In this document: positions 37,795 to 49,197 of the stretch, one piece after another
Numbering within the stretch: position 1 is the first letter of the stretch
Layout of the letters: each line of letters starts with the position of its first letter
NCBI RefSeq assembly: GCF_016859285.1
Contig: NC_053422.1
Coordinates: 18,987,501 to 19,051,500 of the forward strand
Reading direction: 5' to 3'
Source: Xiphias gladius
Lineage: Eukaryota; Chordata; Actinopteri; Istiophoriformes; Xiphiidae
DNA length: 64,000 nt
Notes under the pieces: generated by a model
What the model was told of the DNA's origin: nothing
The model's database searches: none
The model's input: the letters and a program-made list of their open reading frames with translations, nothing else
Translations under genes and position numbers: made by a program

Positions 37795-38370
37795 TCTGTA
37801 GTTGGTTTGCCTGAGATAATTTAACATCTTGTGTTTCTACCACACATTTTGTTTGATGATATTAAAACAACATGGATCCGGCTGAAAAAAAAAAGGCTAT
37901 TGTTTTCCTTTTCAGTAACGCTAGACAAATGTGTACTTTGTGATCAAGCAAAACCATCTGTAGAGCAAACTGTTAACCTTCTGGCAACAATTGGTACCAT
38001 TCTACAACAAGGGGATTAGACAATGTCACAAAAATCCTGTTTTGAAATGATATACAACATTGCCCAATGATTCCCAATACATTGATCAAGTGTTATGGCA
38101 CTGCTGTGACAATTAACCTGTAATATTCTACCATAAATGTGACTCCGTTTCTGGAGTAGGCCCCTATGGCGTAAGCACCTTAGCATCCCAGCTGAGAGGT
38201 AGAATAGAGCATCGAATGGTGCATAGAGCTGGAGACGAGGGTGTAGTGGTGGACTACTAACAAACCTTTCACATTACTGGGAGAAATATCTGATTCCATG
38301 AGAATATCAAAAATCTTGCTTGACGGAACTTGAGGTCCAAATACGAAAAGGACTTTAACCAAGTTGATTA

Positions 38371-38393
38371 TTCTGTGTGTGTGTGTGTGTGTG
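38371..38393. repeat. (TG)n microsatellite
   Basis: About 11 TG units. Confidence 0.85.
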
Positions 38394-39904
38394 ACAGAAT
38401 TCAATGCAAGCATTGCCACTCGTTCGTTAAAGAAGTTGGTATGTTACATAACTGGTGTGAAAGGGACATGAAACTAACCGACCACGAAAAGGTCCCACAG
38501 ATTTCATCCAGACTACACGATGTAAAAGGGAGGGGATGGGGCTCTGTCTCTTCCTGTCATGGCAGCGGTGTCTGACACGTTACATAATCATTGTTTCTTT
38601 AAGACTGTGTTAATTAAAATGACTTTGAAGTTGTGTCAGAGCTTAGCTGCTAAATGGAACAGCCAATTAACAACAAGGTGTAACTGGCAAACGATGTTAT
38701 GGTTAATACTGTCTCACAGTTAATGACTGAAAATGTGAGGATATGATAAGAAATAAGGGCTAAAGACTATCAGACTTGAGTTTGAACTTTGCTCTTTACA
38801 TGTATCCGTCAAGATTAAGCCTCCAGCCTCGTTTTGTGTCCACCTTAGCATTGTCTTACACCACATACAGATTGTTTCAAACAAACACTTGAAATCACAA
38901 TGCTTTAATGTCCCTGACCTGGCAGTTGACTGAGGGCTTTTTTTTTTTTCCCTCCACAGCACCCTCATCGGATTATAAAAGATGCCTAATGACTTTCACA
39001 CGCATACAAACACAAACACACACTCCTGCCGGCCTCCCTCCTGACAACAGGAAATCTAAAGACAAAAAAGACGGGTTGGCTGGTGGGGGGAAGGGTGGGC
39101 TTGGGGGGGGGGTTGCACATATGTCACCAAAACCACAGCTTCTCTGAGGAAGCTGGTGAGGTAATGAATGAGCCTTTCATCACAGAGGCATCGTGCCTAG
39201 AGATCTTTTCTTTCAGAGACAAACATTTGCATTGTTGTCAGACAAGATGTGGATGTCAGGAAAACTAATAAATTTTGTCATTTATAGCGAAAGTGTTCTC
39301 AGAACTTCTGGTATTCTCCCCCTAAAAAAAACCTTTGCTTTTTGTAGTGAAGGCCTTGGGATATCATCGTGATCTTCTCTAGAGGACGGTTTTTTTCTCT
39401 TTTTTCTCACACCCCACCACGGGTCACATCCAATGTTTTGGCTAATTTGCAACCCAAACATATTCCTTTCCCTTTCATGGCCGTCTCCGTCCCCACGTCC
39501 CCATTGGTGTGAGAGGAAGGGGACACAAGGCTTGTGCTTGACTGAGCCCTGAAAGCTCTTTAGTTGTCACACTTTTCCCAAACGCCTTGCAGCTGCTCCT
39601 ATTGTGGCCACGGAGGGAGGGCTCCTTAGCTGATTCTTTGGGCCTCCTGCTGTTGCTCCGGCCTCAAATGGGTTCATAGAGAGGGAGTGTGGTCTGAACA
39701 ATGTCCTGACGCTATGACATCATGCTTCTTATGCGGGTAAAAGCCTTATGCAGATATATGATAGGATTCCTTCGCATGGAACAAAAGAATGTTCAGACAT
39801 GCCAGAAGGTCAAATGTTTTTCTTCTGCTCATTTTAATCTTTATAAGCATCAAAATAAATAAATAAACACGTATTTTTTAATATTTATAAATGTATAAAT
39901 ATGT

Positions 39905-40235
39905 TTGAGATTAAACTAGTAGTCAATCATCAGCAGATCAATCGGCAACTATTTTGATAAAATATTAATAGCATAAGGAATTTCTGACGCAAATATGCTA
40001 AAGATTTCACAGCTTCCATTCAAAATGTGTGTATTTGCGAGTTTTCTTTACCTTCTATAATATGTTTGTGTTTTGGACTGTTGTTGGACAAAACGAGCAA
40101 TCTGAAGATGTCAACTTGGAATTTTTGATGGACCTTTTTTTTTTTCACCTTTCTATTTGAGCAAACGATTAATTGAGAAAGGAAATCTGAAAATTAGTCA
40201 ATATAAAAAACCATGGTTAGTTGCAGCCAGTTATT
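39905..40235 (-). repeat. Dispersed repeat family A, copy 4
   Basis: Reverse orientation, from atcaatcggcaactattttgat to gttagttgcagccagt, with gtgttttggactgttg as the complement of the central mark. It ends about 50 bp beyond the predicted dusp1 polyadenylation signal. Confidence 0.7.
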
Positions 40236-40307
40236 GGTAAAACAGATAAATAATATGAGATGAAAAAAATGAACAGATCTCTAACTGAGTACAAAATTCA
40301 AATGAGA

Positions 40308-40313
40308 TTTATT
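40308..40313 (-). terminator. dusp1: dusp1 polyadenylation signal AATAAA
   Basis: First canonical AATAAA found on the minus strand past the AU-rich motif; cleavage would fall near 40285-40295. Confidence 0.5.
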
Positions 40314-41036
40314 CAAAGGTATAAAAACAACATTTAAACAAAACATATGCAAAAATAGATATAATAACAAATATATTACTTTAGTTCAATAAATATGTCA
40401 GAATGCAGTCACTGAAGACTATGTTGCCCCATTTTAGTGGTTTTGGGGGTTCTGTCTGCCTCAGCGCCACAGTACAAAGTACAGAAACATGAGGTATTTA
40501 ATGGTTGGTTTCCCCAATGTGTCAGTATCATCGAGGTTTCATGATGTCTTGGAAGGCAGGTGTTTGCATTTGAACTGGAAACGCCATTCAATTCTGAAAC
40601 TGAACAAAATGATTTCTGCCACATCTACACTGAGAAGAGGGGTATACATTCATTAATTGTCATATGAAAGAGTAACTTCCATGTCATTTTGCACAACAGG
40701 CTGCTTTCTTTAACCAGTACAGAAACCAAACTGGACATTTGAGAGGATATATCAACATTCCTGAGACAACTGTTAGCCCTCTCCATTTTGTCAGGTTTAA
40801 AAAAAATGATTGTGATTATCAAAAGCAGTTGCCTTTATAAAAAAACAAACAAACAAAAAAAACAGTACTTTGAATATTCAGATACTTATAATTTCTTATA
40901 ATATCTTTTCAGCTATTTCCCAAGTCATCTAGGATATATACTGTGGATGACTTTCACATTTAGGTGGTTAAACATCAATACTGCCTATTGGTATTTATCA
41001 AATCTCCCCTTGAAATGATGAGGCTGACCTACAGAG

Positions 41037-41063
41037 CCATTATGGTTAATGGAACCATAATGG
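41037..41063 (-). repeat. Perfect hairpin in dusp1 3' UTR
   Basis: Arms ccattatggtt (41037-41047) and aaccataatgg (41053-41063) pair over 11 bp with a 5-nt loop, about 100 nt past the stop codon. Direct repeats of ataatggatc follow. Confidence 0.8.
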
Positions 41064-41164
41064 ATCATAATGGATCATAATAAGGACTTGTGCAGTGCTC
41101 TGTGTAGAGTCACTCGTGAGGTGCAGTTCAAGTCCAAACAAAGTCTGTGTTGCCCACACCTTCC

Positions 41165-41520
41165 TCAGCAGCTGGGAGAGGTGGTGATGGGACTGTGGAG
41201 GAATGAGAGCTGACCCGCTGAGGTGTGTACAGGGATGGAGACAGGGAAATTGAAGACTGTGCTGCTCTTGCCGATAGCTGGACTGCCCGCCTCTGAGGAG
41301 CACGTAGACGAGGCCAGGACCTGGGACTCAAACTGGAGGAGCTGACCCATGAAGCTGAAGTTGGGGGAGATGATGCTGCGGCGCTGTTTGACAAACTCAA
41401 AGGCCTCATCCAGCTTCACACGGTTGGTCCGCATTAGGTAGGCAAGGCAAATGGTGGCGGAGCGAGAGATGCCTGCTTGACAGTGCACAAATACACGGCC
41501 TCCTTTATTTCTCACTGAGT
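41165..41520 (-). CDS. dusp1: dusp1 coding exon 4 (P-loop, C-terminus and stop)
   Basis: Residues 246-363. It holds the signature HCQAGISRSATICLAYLMR and ends SPITTSPSC; stop TGA at 41165-41167. Confidence 0.97.
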
Positions 41521-43324
41521 CTGGGGGAAAGAGAAGAGAAGGCAAGATTAGTGCATCGTAAAAATCTTTAAGGTGATGAAATCTAGAATTGAGGTTAAAA
41601 CACTGCCTGTCACAGGAAACCACAAACACAAAAGTGTTTGCAACAATTTCAGTTGCTATTTAAATTCAACAGCACTCATTAGGACACAGGAACACAGTTA
41701 GTAGGGGTGCAGGGTGTGAGCTTTTGGGGGTTATTCCCAAAGGAGGCAGTGTGAATGGACAAAGGAGGGGAACAGACCCCTGCTGGGGCTATTGATCTGG
41801 GAGGAAGGCCGACAGTGAGTGAGGAGAAATTGCCTTTTGTTCAACCAGAACAAAGAGCGGCGTGGAGGGAGCTATTCAAGCCCAGCCATCCTACCCACTA
41901 CAAAACTAGTTTGGGGCCGCTGCCTCGCGATTCATTAAAAGGGGGCATCCCTGTTTCTACGCCTGAGAGGTGGCGATGATGTAACCACTATTGTGGTGGC
42001 TGGGGAGCCTGTGCCAAGCCAGCTGGTCGGTTTTGGAGGGAACTTTTTAAAATTTAAATCCGGGAGTCAAAGAGTGAAGTGAAGGAAGAGGGGGTCGGGT
42101 GTTTGTGTTGCTTGCCATCAACAGGCTCAGGAGGTAACAGCTGTTATAGGCGCTCACATTTGGCAGCTGACGGATTGTGAAAGGTGTAAAAGCAGCGGAT
42201 GTACTCACCAATAAACTCAATTGCCTCGTTGAACCAGGAGCTGATATCAGCTTTGTGGTTGTCCTCAACAGGGATGCTCTTGTAGAGGAAGGAGTCCTCA
42301 AAGTGGTTGGGGCAGTTGGCAGAGACGTTGATTAAAGCAGTGATCCCCAGCATGTCCAGCATGTCTTTTCTGGAGGCATGGTAAGCACTGCCAAGGTACA
42401 GGAAAGGCAAGATCTCCACAGGACCCCCCTAGACAGAGGAAAAATAAACACAGCCCGTTCAGTCAACATCAGCTTCAGAACAGAACATCAGGAAGTAAAA
42501 TAAAAAGTTCCTTTTGTGGTCTATCGTTGATTATATGAAATAAACATACACAAACCTGATCATATAAAGGAGTATTGCAGGGGCTACAGCTTGGGTCCGC
42601 ACTCTCAGGATGGCTAGAGCTCAGGGGCAAACTTAGCCCTTGTGGAGGTGAGGGTTTGGTGCACATCTCTGGATACTCTGTCGAAAATGTGTCAAATCCA
42701 CCTACAAAAAGGGGGTAACAAAAAACAAAACAAAAACAAGGTCAGATCACAGGACACCAGAGGGACACATCGACGTTTAAAACGGGTTTCCAAAAAGGTG
42801 ACAACTGCTCATGGGGCTATTTTGGAACATTGTTTGCTCCCAGCACCAACTGGTATGGTGACAGCTGTAATCCGAATTTGCTGCCCCGTTCTTAGGATAC
42901 AGTAAAACAACTGTGTGGGGCTCTTTTAAACAGTAAAACCCACTTTTTAATTACCTTTAAGAATAAAAACACTGGCTCCGCAGGGGTTTCGACACAGTGC
43001 CGTAACAGCAAGCATCAACGTCCCGTCTTTCTTCGCCTGGCTTAAATCCAAACTGCGATCGTCAAGAAGCACCACGGACTGGTACTCTCCGGACAGGAGC
43101 CTGTTCCTGGTGTCCTCGTTGGGGACGATGTGCTCAAGTCCCAGACCCCCCCTGGCTCTCCTGCGCACGATGGTGCTGAAGCGCACGTTGGTGGAGCCCG
43201 ATATGTGGGACGAGTTGAAGGACAGGAAGGAGCGGCAGTCCAGCAGCAGGCAGCCCGGAACGTCGCCCTCCAACAAACCACGCAGGGACTCAGAGTCGAT
43301 GGTGGGGACCTCCATTATGACCAT
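41165..43324 (-). CDS. dusp1: Dual-specificity MAP kinase phosphatase 1 (four coding exons)
   Basis: Join on the minus strand: 42955-43324, 42556-42701, 42209-42428, 41165-41520. This gives 1092 nt, 363 aa; the human protein is 367 aa from memory. All junctions are GT-AG with matching phase. The enzyme is nuclear and dephosphorylates the Thr and Tyr of activated MAP kinases (p38, JNK, ERK), ending the signal. Seen: N-terminal rhodanese-like domain with the docking arginines R54-R56 (VRRRARG); catalytic domain from about 173 with VEDNHKADI holding the general-acid Asp and the P-loop HCQAGISRS with nucleophile C259; C-terminal SPITTSPSC with the two SP sites that ERK phosphorylates in mammals. 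No defect was seen. The promoter carries a TATA box and two CREs, and the 3' UTR an AU-rich motif, fitting immediate-early control. Confidence 0.97.
42209..42428 (-). CDS. dusp1: dusp1 coding exon 3 (catalytic domain, first half)
   Basis: Residues 173-245 plus one base: GGPVEILPFLYLGSAYHASR, LINVSANCPNHFE and VEDNHKADISSWFNEAIEFI. Donor gtgagt. Confidence 0.96.
42556..42701 (-). CDS. dusp1: dusp1 coding exon 2 (linker)
   Basis: Residues 124-172, linking the two domains, ending CNTPLYDQ as in other DUSP1 proteins. Acceptor tttttgtag, donor gtttgt, phase 0 out. Confidence 0.93.
42955..43324 (-). CDS. dusp1: dusp1 coding exon 1 (rhodanese-like domain)
   Basis: Residues 1-123 plus one base, starting MVIMEVPT, matching human MVMEV. 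It contains LLLDCRSFLSFNSSHISGS and the docking site VRFSTIVRRRARGG. An in-frame ATG further upstream (43363) was rejected because the family starts at MVxMEV. Donor gtaatt. Confidence 0.95.
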
Positions 43325-43649
43325 AGTAGGACGGCGGGATAGCAGAATTAAATCCAAATACATAAAGCGAGTGTGGCGGGACAGTAGAAGTTTGGGCTGT
43401 TGTTAGAAAAATTCTTTCTTCCAAAGCCACAAATTATTAGCCTATTTGAAGAAGCGAGTCCTTTGTTCCGGCTAGCTTGTTTAGAGAAAAAAAAAAAACG
43501 CAGAAAACTCTTAAAAAAGAAAAACTTTTAAGACTATCGAAGCTTCTCTCTCTTCTTCGGCGTATCCTGTAGGCGCGGCTCTTCCTCAAAACTCGAACAC
43601 AATGAACTTTACGGCGAGTGGCGTCTGCCTCCGTGCGCCCTGAAAAGCG

Positions 43650-43657
43650 TTTATATA
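43650..43657 (-). promoter_or_regulatory. dusp1: dusp1 TATA box
   Basis: TATATAAA on the minus strand, about 325 bp before the start codon. It predicts transcription start near 43620-43625 and a 5' UTR of about 300 nt. Confidence 0.75.
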
Positions 43658-43685
43658 CGGCTCGTGCTTGTGAATGAGAGTCCGC

Positions 43686-43693
43686 TGACGTCA
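43686..43693 (-). promoter_or_regulatory. dusp1: Perfect cAMP-response element of dusp1
   Basis: Palindromic TGACGTCA about 30 bp upstream of the TATA box. Mammalian DUSP1 promoters also have paired CREs bound by CREB/ATF near the TATA box. Confidence 0.75.
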
Positions 43694-43728
43694 GGGGCCG
43701 CCCCTCCCGGTCTCCTGCCAGATCTGCG

Positions 43729-43736
43729 GACGTCAT
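43729..43736 (-). promoter_or_regulatory. dusp1: Second CRE-like site of dusp1
   Basis: ATGACGTC on the minus strand, with the core TGACGTC intact, about 43 bp upstream of the first CRE. GC-rich sequence surrounds it. Confidence 0.6.
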
Positions 43737-46700
43737 CGTGCCCGCACCGAGTGCAGCGGGACACAGCGGGGCTCGCGCACACGCGGGACATTTCTGTACA
43801 GACGCAAGGCACGTACGCGGGCACGCGGGGTCAGGGCAGTTTTTCACGGTGTGCGATGTCCGCTTTTTCTTTCGTTCTTTCTTGGTAGTGCAAAAAGTAG
43901 CTCACACCCGCCAGCTATTTTACTTTAGCTTAGTTTAGTTGTGAGCATGATGGGTAGGACCTACTACATGACTAAACGTATTAGTGTAGTCACAGGATGC
44001 CCTTGTTTTTTTTTTTTTTTTTTTGTTTTTTTTGTTTTTGCCAATTTCCACAGAGTTATATGAGCAATGTGAGTGGGAAAACTACAAATGAACTGTCACT
44101 AGATTTTTTTTTTCCGGTTGAAGTTACTAAAAAAAAAAAAAAAATCACATTTTAATGGCCTGATGTATTTTAATTCTAGATTAATAACAATTCAATTATC
44201 AAATGTAATAAGATTAACTAAACTAGACACCGGATTAATATTAGTTGGACTGGTTATTTATGTATTTTACATTAAAATAGACATAATTTAGTCATATCCT
44301 GGTCCAATAAAGGTTTACAATTGTCATCGATATTATACCGTTCTCTTACTTAATAATAATTAGTCTTGTGTTTTCTAATTTTATGTATTTGTGTAAAGTA
44401 TTTGTATGTCAGCAAATAAGGAATTTGCCAAATTTTCCATGATGTTAGTGTTTAATTAGATTTCAATTTTGCCTCTTCACCTGAGAGTTGACAAATAAGA
44501 TAATAAGTAAATATCTGCCACAGGTGCCATAAAAGTTTATTCTTTGTTTTTATTAGTCAGAGGTACATAGTGTTCAATGCCCCGAGAGCAAAGGCTAACC
44601 ATAAAAGTTAATCACTGTATAGAAATCTGAAGTCCAGTAAATTTCCACATGCTGAGAAAACAAAACACTGCTCTACCAGGAAGACAACAGCAGATGGAGA
44701 TCTCCTGACCTCTATGTTATGTTTCATTCGAGACCTAATTGACACAGATTGATGAGGTGGTTTTCCCAAAGTTAGTGTATATTTTTAAAAAACCAAACAT
44801 GATCACATTCAACCTGGGAAACCCTTTTCGTTTGTCGGTGTGGTTTGCTGACTCAGACTGGACAACACTTGTGTCTCATAATAAGGAACCTGACGGATGA
44901 TTATTGACACACAACAGGCGCCTGTTGACAGGAGGGTGTGTTCAAGTCTTTGTGTCTTGAAACTGCACAGCAGAGAAACGCCAGGGTTGTTTTGTTGTGA
45001 AACAGTTGTTTACTAATCATACTTAAAAACAGGTAGTGTTGCAAGGTTGCCCTCCATTCAAAATCACATTCGAGTTTCAGCTCAACAGTGCTTCATTAGT
45101 TACATTAGGAACAGTTTATGTTATCCCACTGTCCTAACCATTACATTTATTTGTATTAACAACTTATAACAAAAACTTTCACACCCTGTGTAAGAGCTTC
45201 AAGCTGTATATTGATCCAAAGGATCAGGCTGACATATAGGCCATGACGTCATTCACACTTTACTGTAACCTGAACAAGTGAGGACTTTCAGCCCTGGTGA
45301 ATCCACATCCACACTGTTTTGGCCCTGTGTTCTACCTCAAGCAAAGGGAAGATGGATGTGTAATGTGAGAAAGGAAGAGGGGGAGGGGAGGGGAAGCTCA
45401 AAGGACAGAAACTTAACCAATCACAACAGAGCGCAAAAACTCTCCAGCCGGTTTAACCTCACACTCCTGTGAGATGAGTCAACTGTGAGGCGCATGCCAC
45501 AGAGCAGGAATGTTACACGCTATACCGGGGAGTAGGGTCAAACGGGCTCTGAAAACAGTCTGTACCCAAACATTTTGTTCTAACTGTAAATGCGTCTTCC
45601 CCTGAGTCATGAAGTGATGGACTTACATGGTGGAGTTTGGGAAAAGGACTCAGACACCCGATGAAGGGGTGAACAGATGCAGCTAGCACAATAATGGCCA
45701 GGCGAAGCAACTGTTTATTGAAGCAGAGAATGTTCACTTTTTCCCCTTAAATTACCCACTTTTTTAATTTATTCACAGCACCCGCCACTGGTATTTGACA
45801 TTTTTGTTTACAAAATGTTGTACGAACACATTACAGAAAGTTTTTGTCTGGCCAAGCACATTAATCATTTTTTTCTTTGTGGTCACGATAACAAGCAAAA
45901 AAACCCCCCGGGTCCATTGCGACAGTAGTGTGAATCCAAAACGTGCATTGCAATAACACAAAAACTCCTGTTCTCTGTGTGTTTACATTTATGAGTGCAA
46001 ATGTGTGAGTGTTTCTGTTGTTGACTGTCCGTGACAGAATTTGGAAATTGAGATCTGATAATAAAGCCTGGGTCGTTTTTGATTCCCATAATTGTGGCCC
46101 GTAACCAACCATAGCTCTCATCCAGAAAGGGAAGTGAAACAGAGGATGAGAGGCATTTCCTGGTGTCTGGCCCCACTGTCACTTGCTGTCATCCCTGCCT
46201 GTTTACTGTCATTGTCACTACGGGCAACAGCTGAGCCATCATTGGGAAAACACAGGGCCTACCCTGTCTTCTAGTGTCTCGACGACACACACGTTACATG
46301 AGCCAAAAAGGATTCATTTCATCTATTTATGAGAGTGGGGAGACCAGCTGAGTTTGTGTATTCCCTTGTATGGCATTTTCCTATACACATTAAAGCAGGA
46401 TGTATAGCTCTCTGTTTCTGGGTTGTGACCGTGATACAATCCAAAATAGTCCAAAAAATCTAGACATCGATATCTGATATACAGTATGTGTTGAACCTGG
46501 CGAAAGCAGAAGGCTTGAAAAATGACTTTGCCTACATATCAAGTTTTCTGATCTTATACACAAGTTTAGAAGTACTTCAGGTTCTTACTTTCTGATCCTT
46601 TTTGCATGTAAAAAGTAACGCATCTTGGTTAATTATTTGCAGGCTTTTCTGCAACCATGTTCTAAGGCTTTATATGTCAGCCAAACAGTGCAGTTGTTGT

Positions 46701-47080
46701 GTTTGGAGTCAACATGGGTATTAAACATCACCACAAGAATTACAATAAAAAAAATGTCTTCAAAGCAATTTTTCTCATACAGGCAGGATGGTGTATGTCC
46801 TGCTGTTTGAGGCAGTCATAGTAGCCAGATAAACATAGTTACTCACTGACCAAAGTTTGAAAGATGGGCTAATTAACATCAGTATATGACATGGATATAT
46901 ACAGTAAAACTAAAAAGACTCCTCCTAAATAAAGTGATCTCCTATATAACCCGTTCTCATTCCTCAAATCTAATTGATCTGTTCACTCTAGGTCAACTTC
47001 ATAACAACCATTAAACAGATACAGACTACACTGCTGTACTGCTCAATTTAAAACGGCTGATTCATGCATGAAGTACTAAG

Positions 47081-47124
47081 TGTGTGCCCACTTGTTAGTA
47101 AAAGTACTAAAAAGTGGGCACACA
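47081..47124. repeat. Perfect 13-bp inverted repeat
   Basis: Arms tgtgtgcccactt (47081-47093) and aagtgggcacaca (47112-47124) with an 18-nt loop. Confidence 0.8.
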
Positions 47125-47404
47125 ATGAGCCCATAATCACAGAAAAGCAATTTAATGTCTAGTTTAGTTACCATAGGTTATACTGTGACATTAGTTATTG
47201 TAGAATGTGTACTTTAGGCTGCTATTTTATGCATATTATATTATTATTATGTCATTTATACTGTTTTTAGGATGCCTTCTTAACCTCTGGCCAGGGGAAA
47301 AAGGTGAACCAGGGTTAGCTGTTAGCTGTATAATGTATTAGTTGTCCAGGGACTGCAGATGAAAGTAACTTAATTAAATCTGGCTCTGTTCCCTTTGTAT
47401 GGTC

Positions 47405-47795
47405 ACTGGTAATGCTTTACTTTAAGTCCCCCTTTGTAGCATTAATAAGCAGTACGTAAACACTTGATAAATGGGTTATAACAGACTACGATATATTTGT
47501 TACTAGATATGAGTGTTTATTAATGTATTTGTAAATACCCATAACTCCACCTGTGGGCACCCATAAGTGGAGGCTGCTGTATAAACATAAAATTAATGAC
47601 ACTATCATTAAAACACAGTTGTGATACTATAAAATAAGTCTTTATAGTACAAGATATAATTGTTGACAGACAATATACTCCATTAAATTCATCAATAGTC
47701 CTGTTCATACCTACACATTATAGTGTGTTATAAACCACTTGTTAAATGTTTATATACTGCTTATAAATGCTACATAGGGGAATTCAAGTATGCTT
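47405..47795. mobile_element. Foldback/MITE element with long inverted ends
   Basis: The left end carries tttgtagcattaataagcag, then gtaaacacttgataaatggg and ttataacagactacgatat. The right end, read in reverse complement, carries tatgtagcatttataagcag, then ataaacatttaacaagtggt and ttataacacactataatgt. Arms are about 75 bp and roughly 80 percent alike by eye. No coding sequence, so non-autonomous. Confidence 0.7.
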
Positions 47796-48142
47796 TTTGT
47801 ACATGGTTCTTTACAAGTTAATGTCTTGAAACAAAACAAAAAACATAATATTGCTCAGTATTGTTACAAAACATTCATAACCGTTTTTGTAAAAAAAAAA
47901 AATTAAAAACATAGCTACAGATACACAAAGTATCATTTGTAGTCAATAAAACGATAAAAAAAATTATTGAAATACAAATCTATGACTTGCTTCTATAATT
48001 ATTTTCTTAAATAATATGATATAATATTTAAATGATATTATTTCTGAAAGCTAATCATCTTCCTCGCATAAGTACAAAAAGTCATAAAAACGACGAACAA
48101 TTCTCGGAGGAAGAAGAATCAGAGTGGACAGGAAGTAGCTCT

Positions 48143-48317
48143 CAGCCAATCGGCTTTTGCAAAGCGTCCTAAGCTGACGTCAGCCCGGTACCGATGAACA
48201 ACCGGTAGCATTGAAGACTGATTGAGGAGAGCTGTACGGTTGCCCGGTGTTTGTAGCTTTGTCTGCCGAAACCCCCGCCCCCCCCGTCACACCGCCCTTG
48301 TCAAACGTGTAAACATC
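48143..48317 (+). promoter_or_regulatory. ergic1: ergic1 promoter and 5' UTR
   Basis: The 175 bp before the start codon contains a CCAAT box (48146-48150) and a perfect CRE, TGACGTCA (48175-48182). It opens a CpG-rich stretch that continues to about 48560 across exon 1. No TATA box was seen, as is usual for a housekeeping CpG promoter. Confidence 0.65.
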
Positions 48318-48337
48318 ATGCCTTTCGATGTTAGGAG
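48318..48337 (+). CDS. ergic1: ergic1 coding exon 1
   Basis: 20 nt encoding MPFDVR plus two bases, donor gtgagt. It is too short to be found as an open frame and was located by the family N-terminus MPFDxRRFDIYRKV. Confidence 0.9.
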
Positions 48338-49134
48338 GTGAGTACGGGGTTCTTCCGTTCTTTGGGGTTCAGATAGGAAGGGACGGCGGCGGGGTTCTGC
48401 GGTCGGGGAGCTCCGGACGAATGAACGGTTGGCAGAGCATAGCCTCACTAATGACGGGGTCCGAGCCGTAGCAGGGACGTTTCGGGGGTCGGCGTGGGCC
48501 CGAAATGGCCACATTGTCGCAGGGGGGCGTAGAGTTTTTGTTGAGTCGGTGGAGTGATGCTCAGGTGCGCTCAGTGAGTTGTCTGAGTTCCTGCCTGCGC
48601 ATGTGCAGATTTCCTCACCCTTTCCTAATAGTTGCAAGACGTTAAACTGATATCAGTAACCTCGGGGCATGGTAACAACATGGCTGAATGGTGTATTAAG
48701 CAAAAGTGACGGTCTGGTTCAGTCTTATTTACAATTCGATAATCTTCTCAATACACACAAATGGGTCAAAGCATGCAGAATCATCAGCCACCAATAAGCA
48801 GTAAAAAAAAAAAAAAAAAACAAACAGACAGTGAGCAGTCAGAAATACACACAACTACAGGCACTGCAGAGCCATTCAACTCATCTGATGATACTTGGGC
48901 GCAGAGCAAATAGTCGCACCTACTGTGAAAGGCTGTTGAAACTGTCAATAGAGCACACCCTAATCAAAATAAAGAACAGGATGTTTGCATAGTGGTCACT
49001 TCATTCTATTGGGCAGTGACAGATACTGACTGGTAGGCTGTCAAAAATGTTACACTCTGAATACTCATGAATACTCAGTCCTTACATGAGAGTGCACAGA
49101 ATTAACTTCAACAAAGTTTAAAAAAAAAAATAAA

Positions 49135-49197
<63 letters not shown>

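Larger units (their letters stand above)
33747..40290. other. Spacer between the hAT element and dusp1, no recognised gene
   Basis: About 6.5 kb. It contains the hairpin pair at 34048, TG/AG microsatellites at 37433 and 38371, an 11-bp tandem repeat at 37752, a G-run near 39083-39111 and a family A copy at 39905-40225. Long open frames, for example at 35473-36030, have no recognisable domain or splice context. Regulatory elements for the inducible dusp1 gene may lie here but cannot be pinned down from one sequence. Confidence 0.5.
40290..41164 (-). other. dusp1: dusp1 3' UTR with AU-rich element
   Basis: About 870 nt between the stop and an AATAAA signal at 40308-40313 (minus strand). It holds an AU-rich motif UAUUUAUU at 40388-40395, typical of unstable immediate-early mRNAs, and a perfect 11-bp hairpin at 41037-41063. 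The UTR end is inferred from the signal alone. Confidence 0.6.
43740..48130. other. Spacer between dusp1 and ergic1 promoters
   Basis: About 4.4 kb between divergent genes. T and A runs lie at 44008-44037 and 44130-44144. A 13-bp hairpin lies at 47081-47124 and a foldback element at 47405-47795. Elsewhere nothing is recognised; open frames are short and lack domains. Confidence 0.55.

Noticed and set aside
43325..43363. In-frame upstream ATG that would lengthen Dusp1 by 13 residues
   Set aside because: DUSP1 proteins start at MVxMEV and the upstream residues do not resemble the family.
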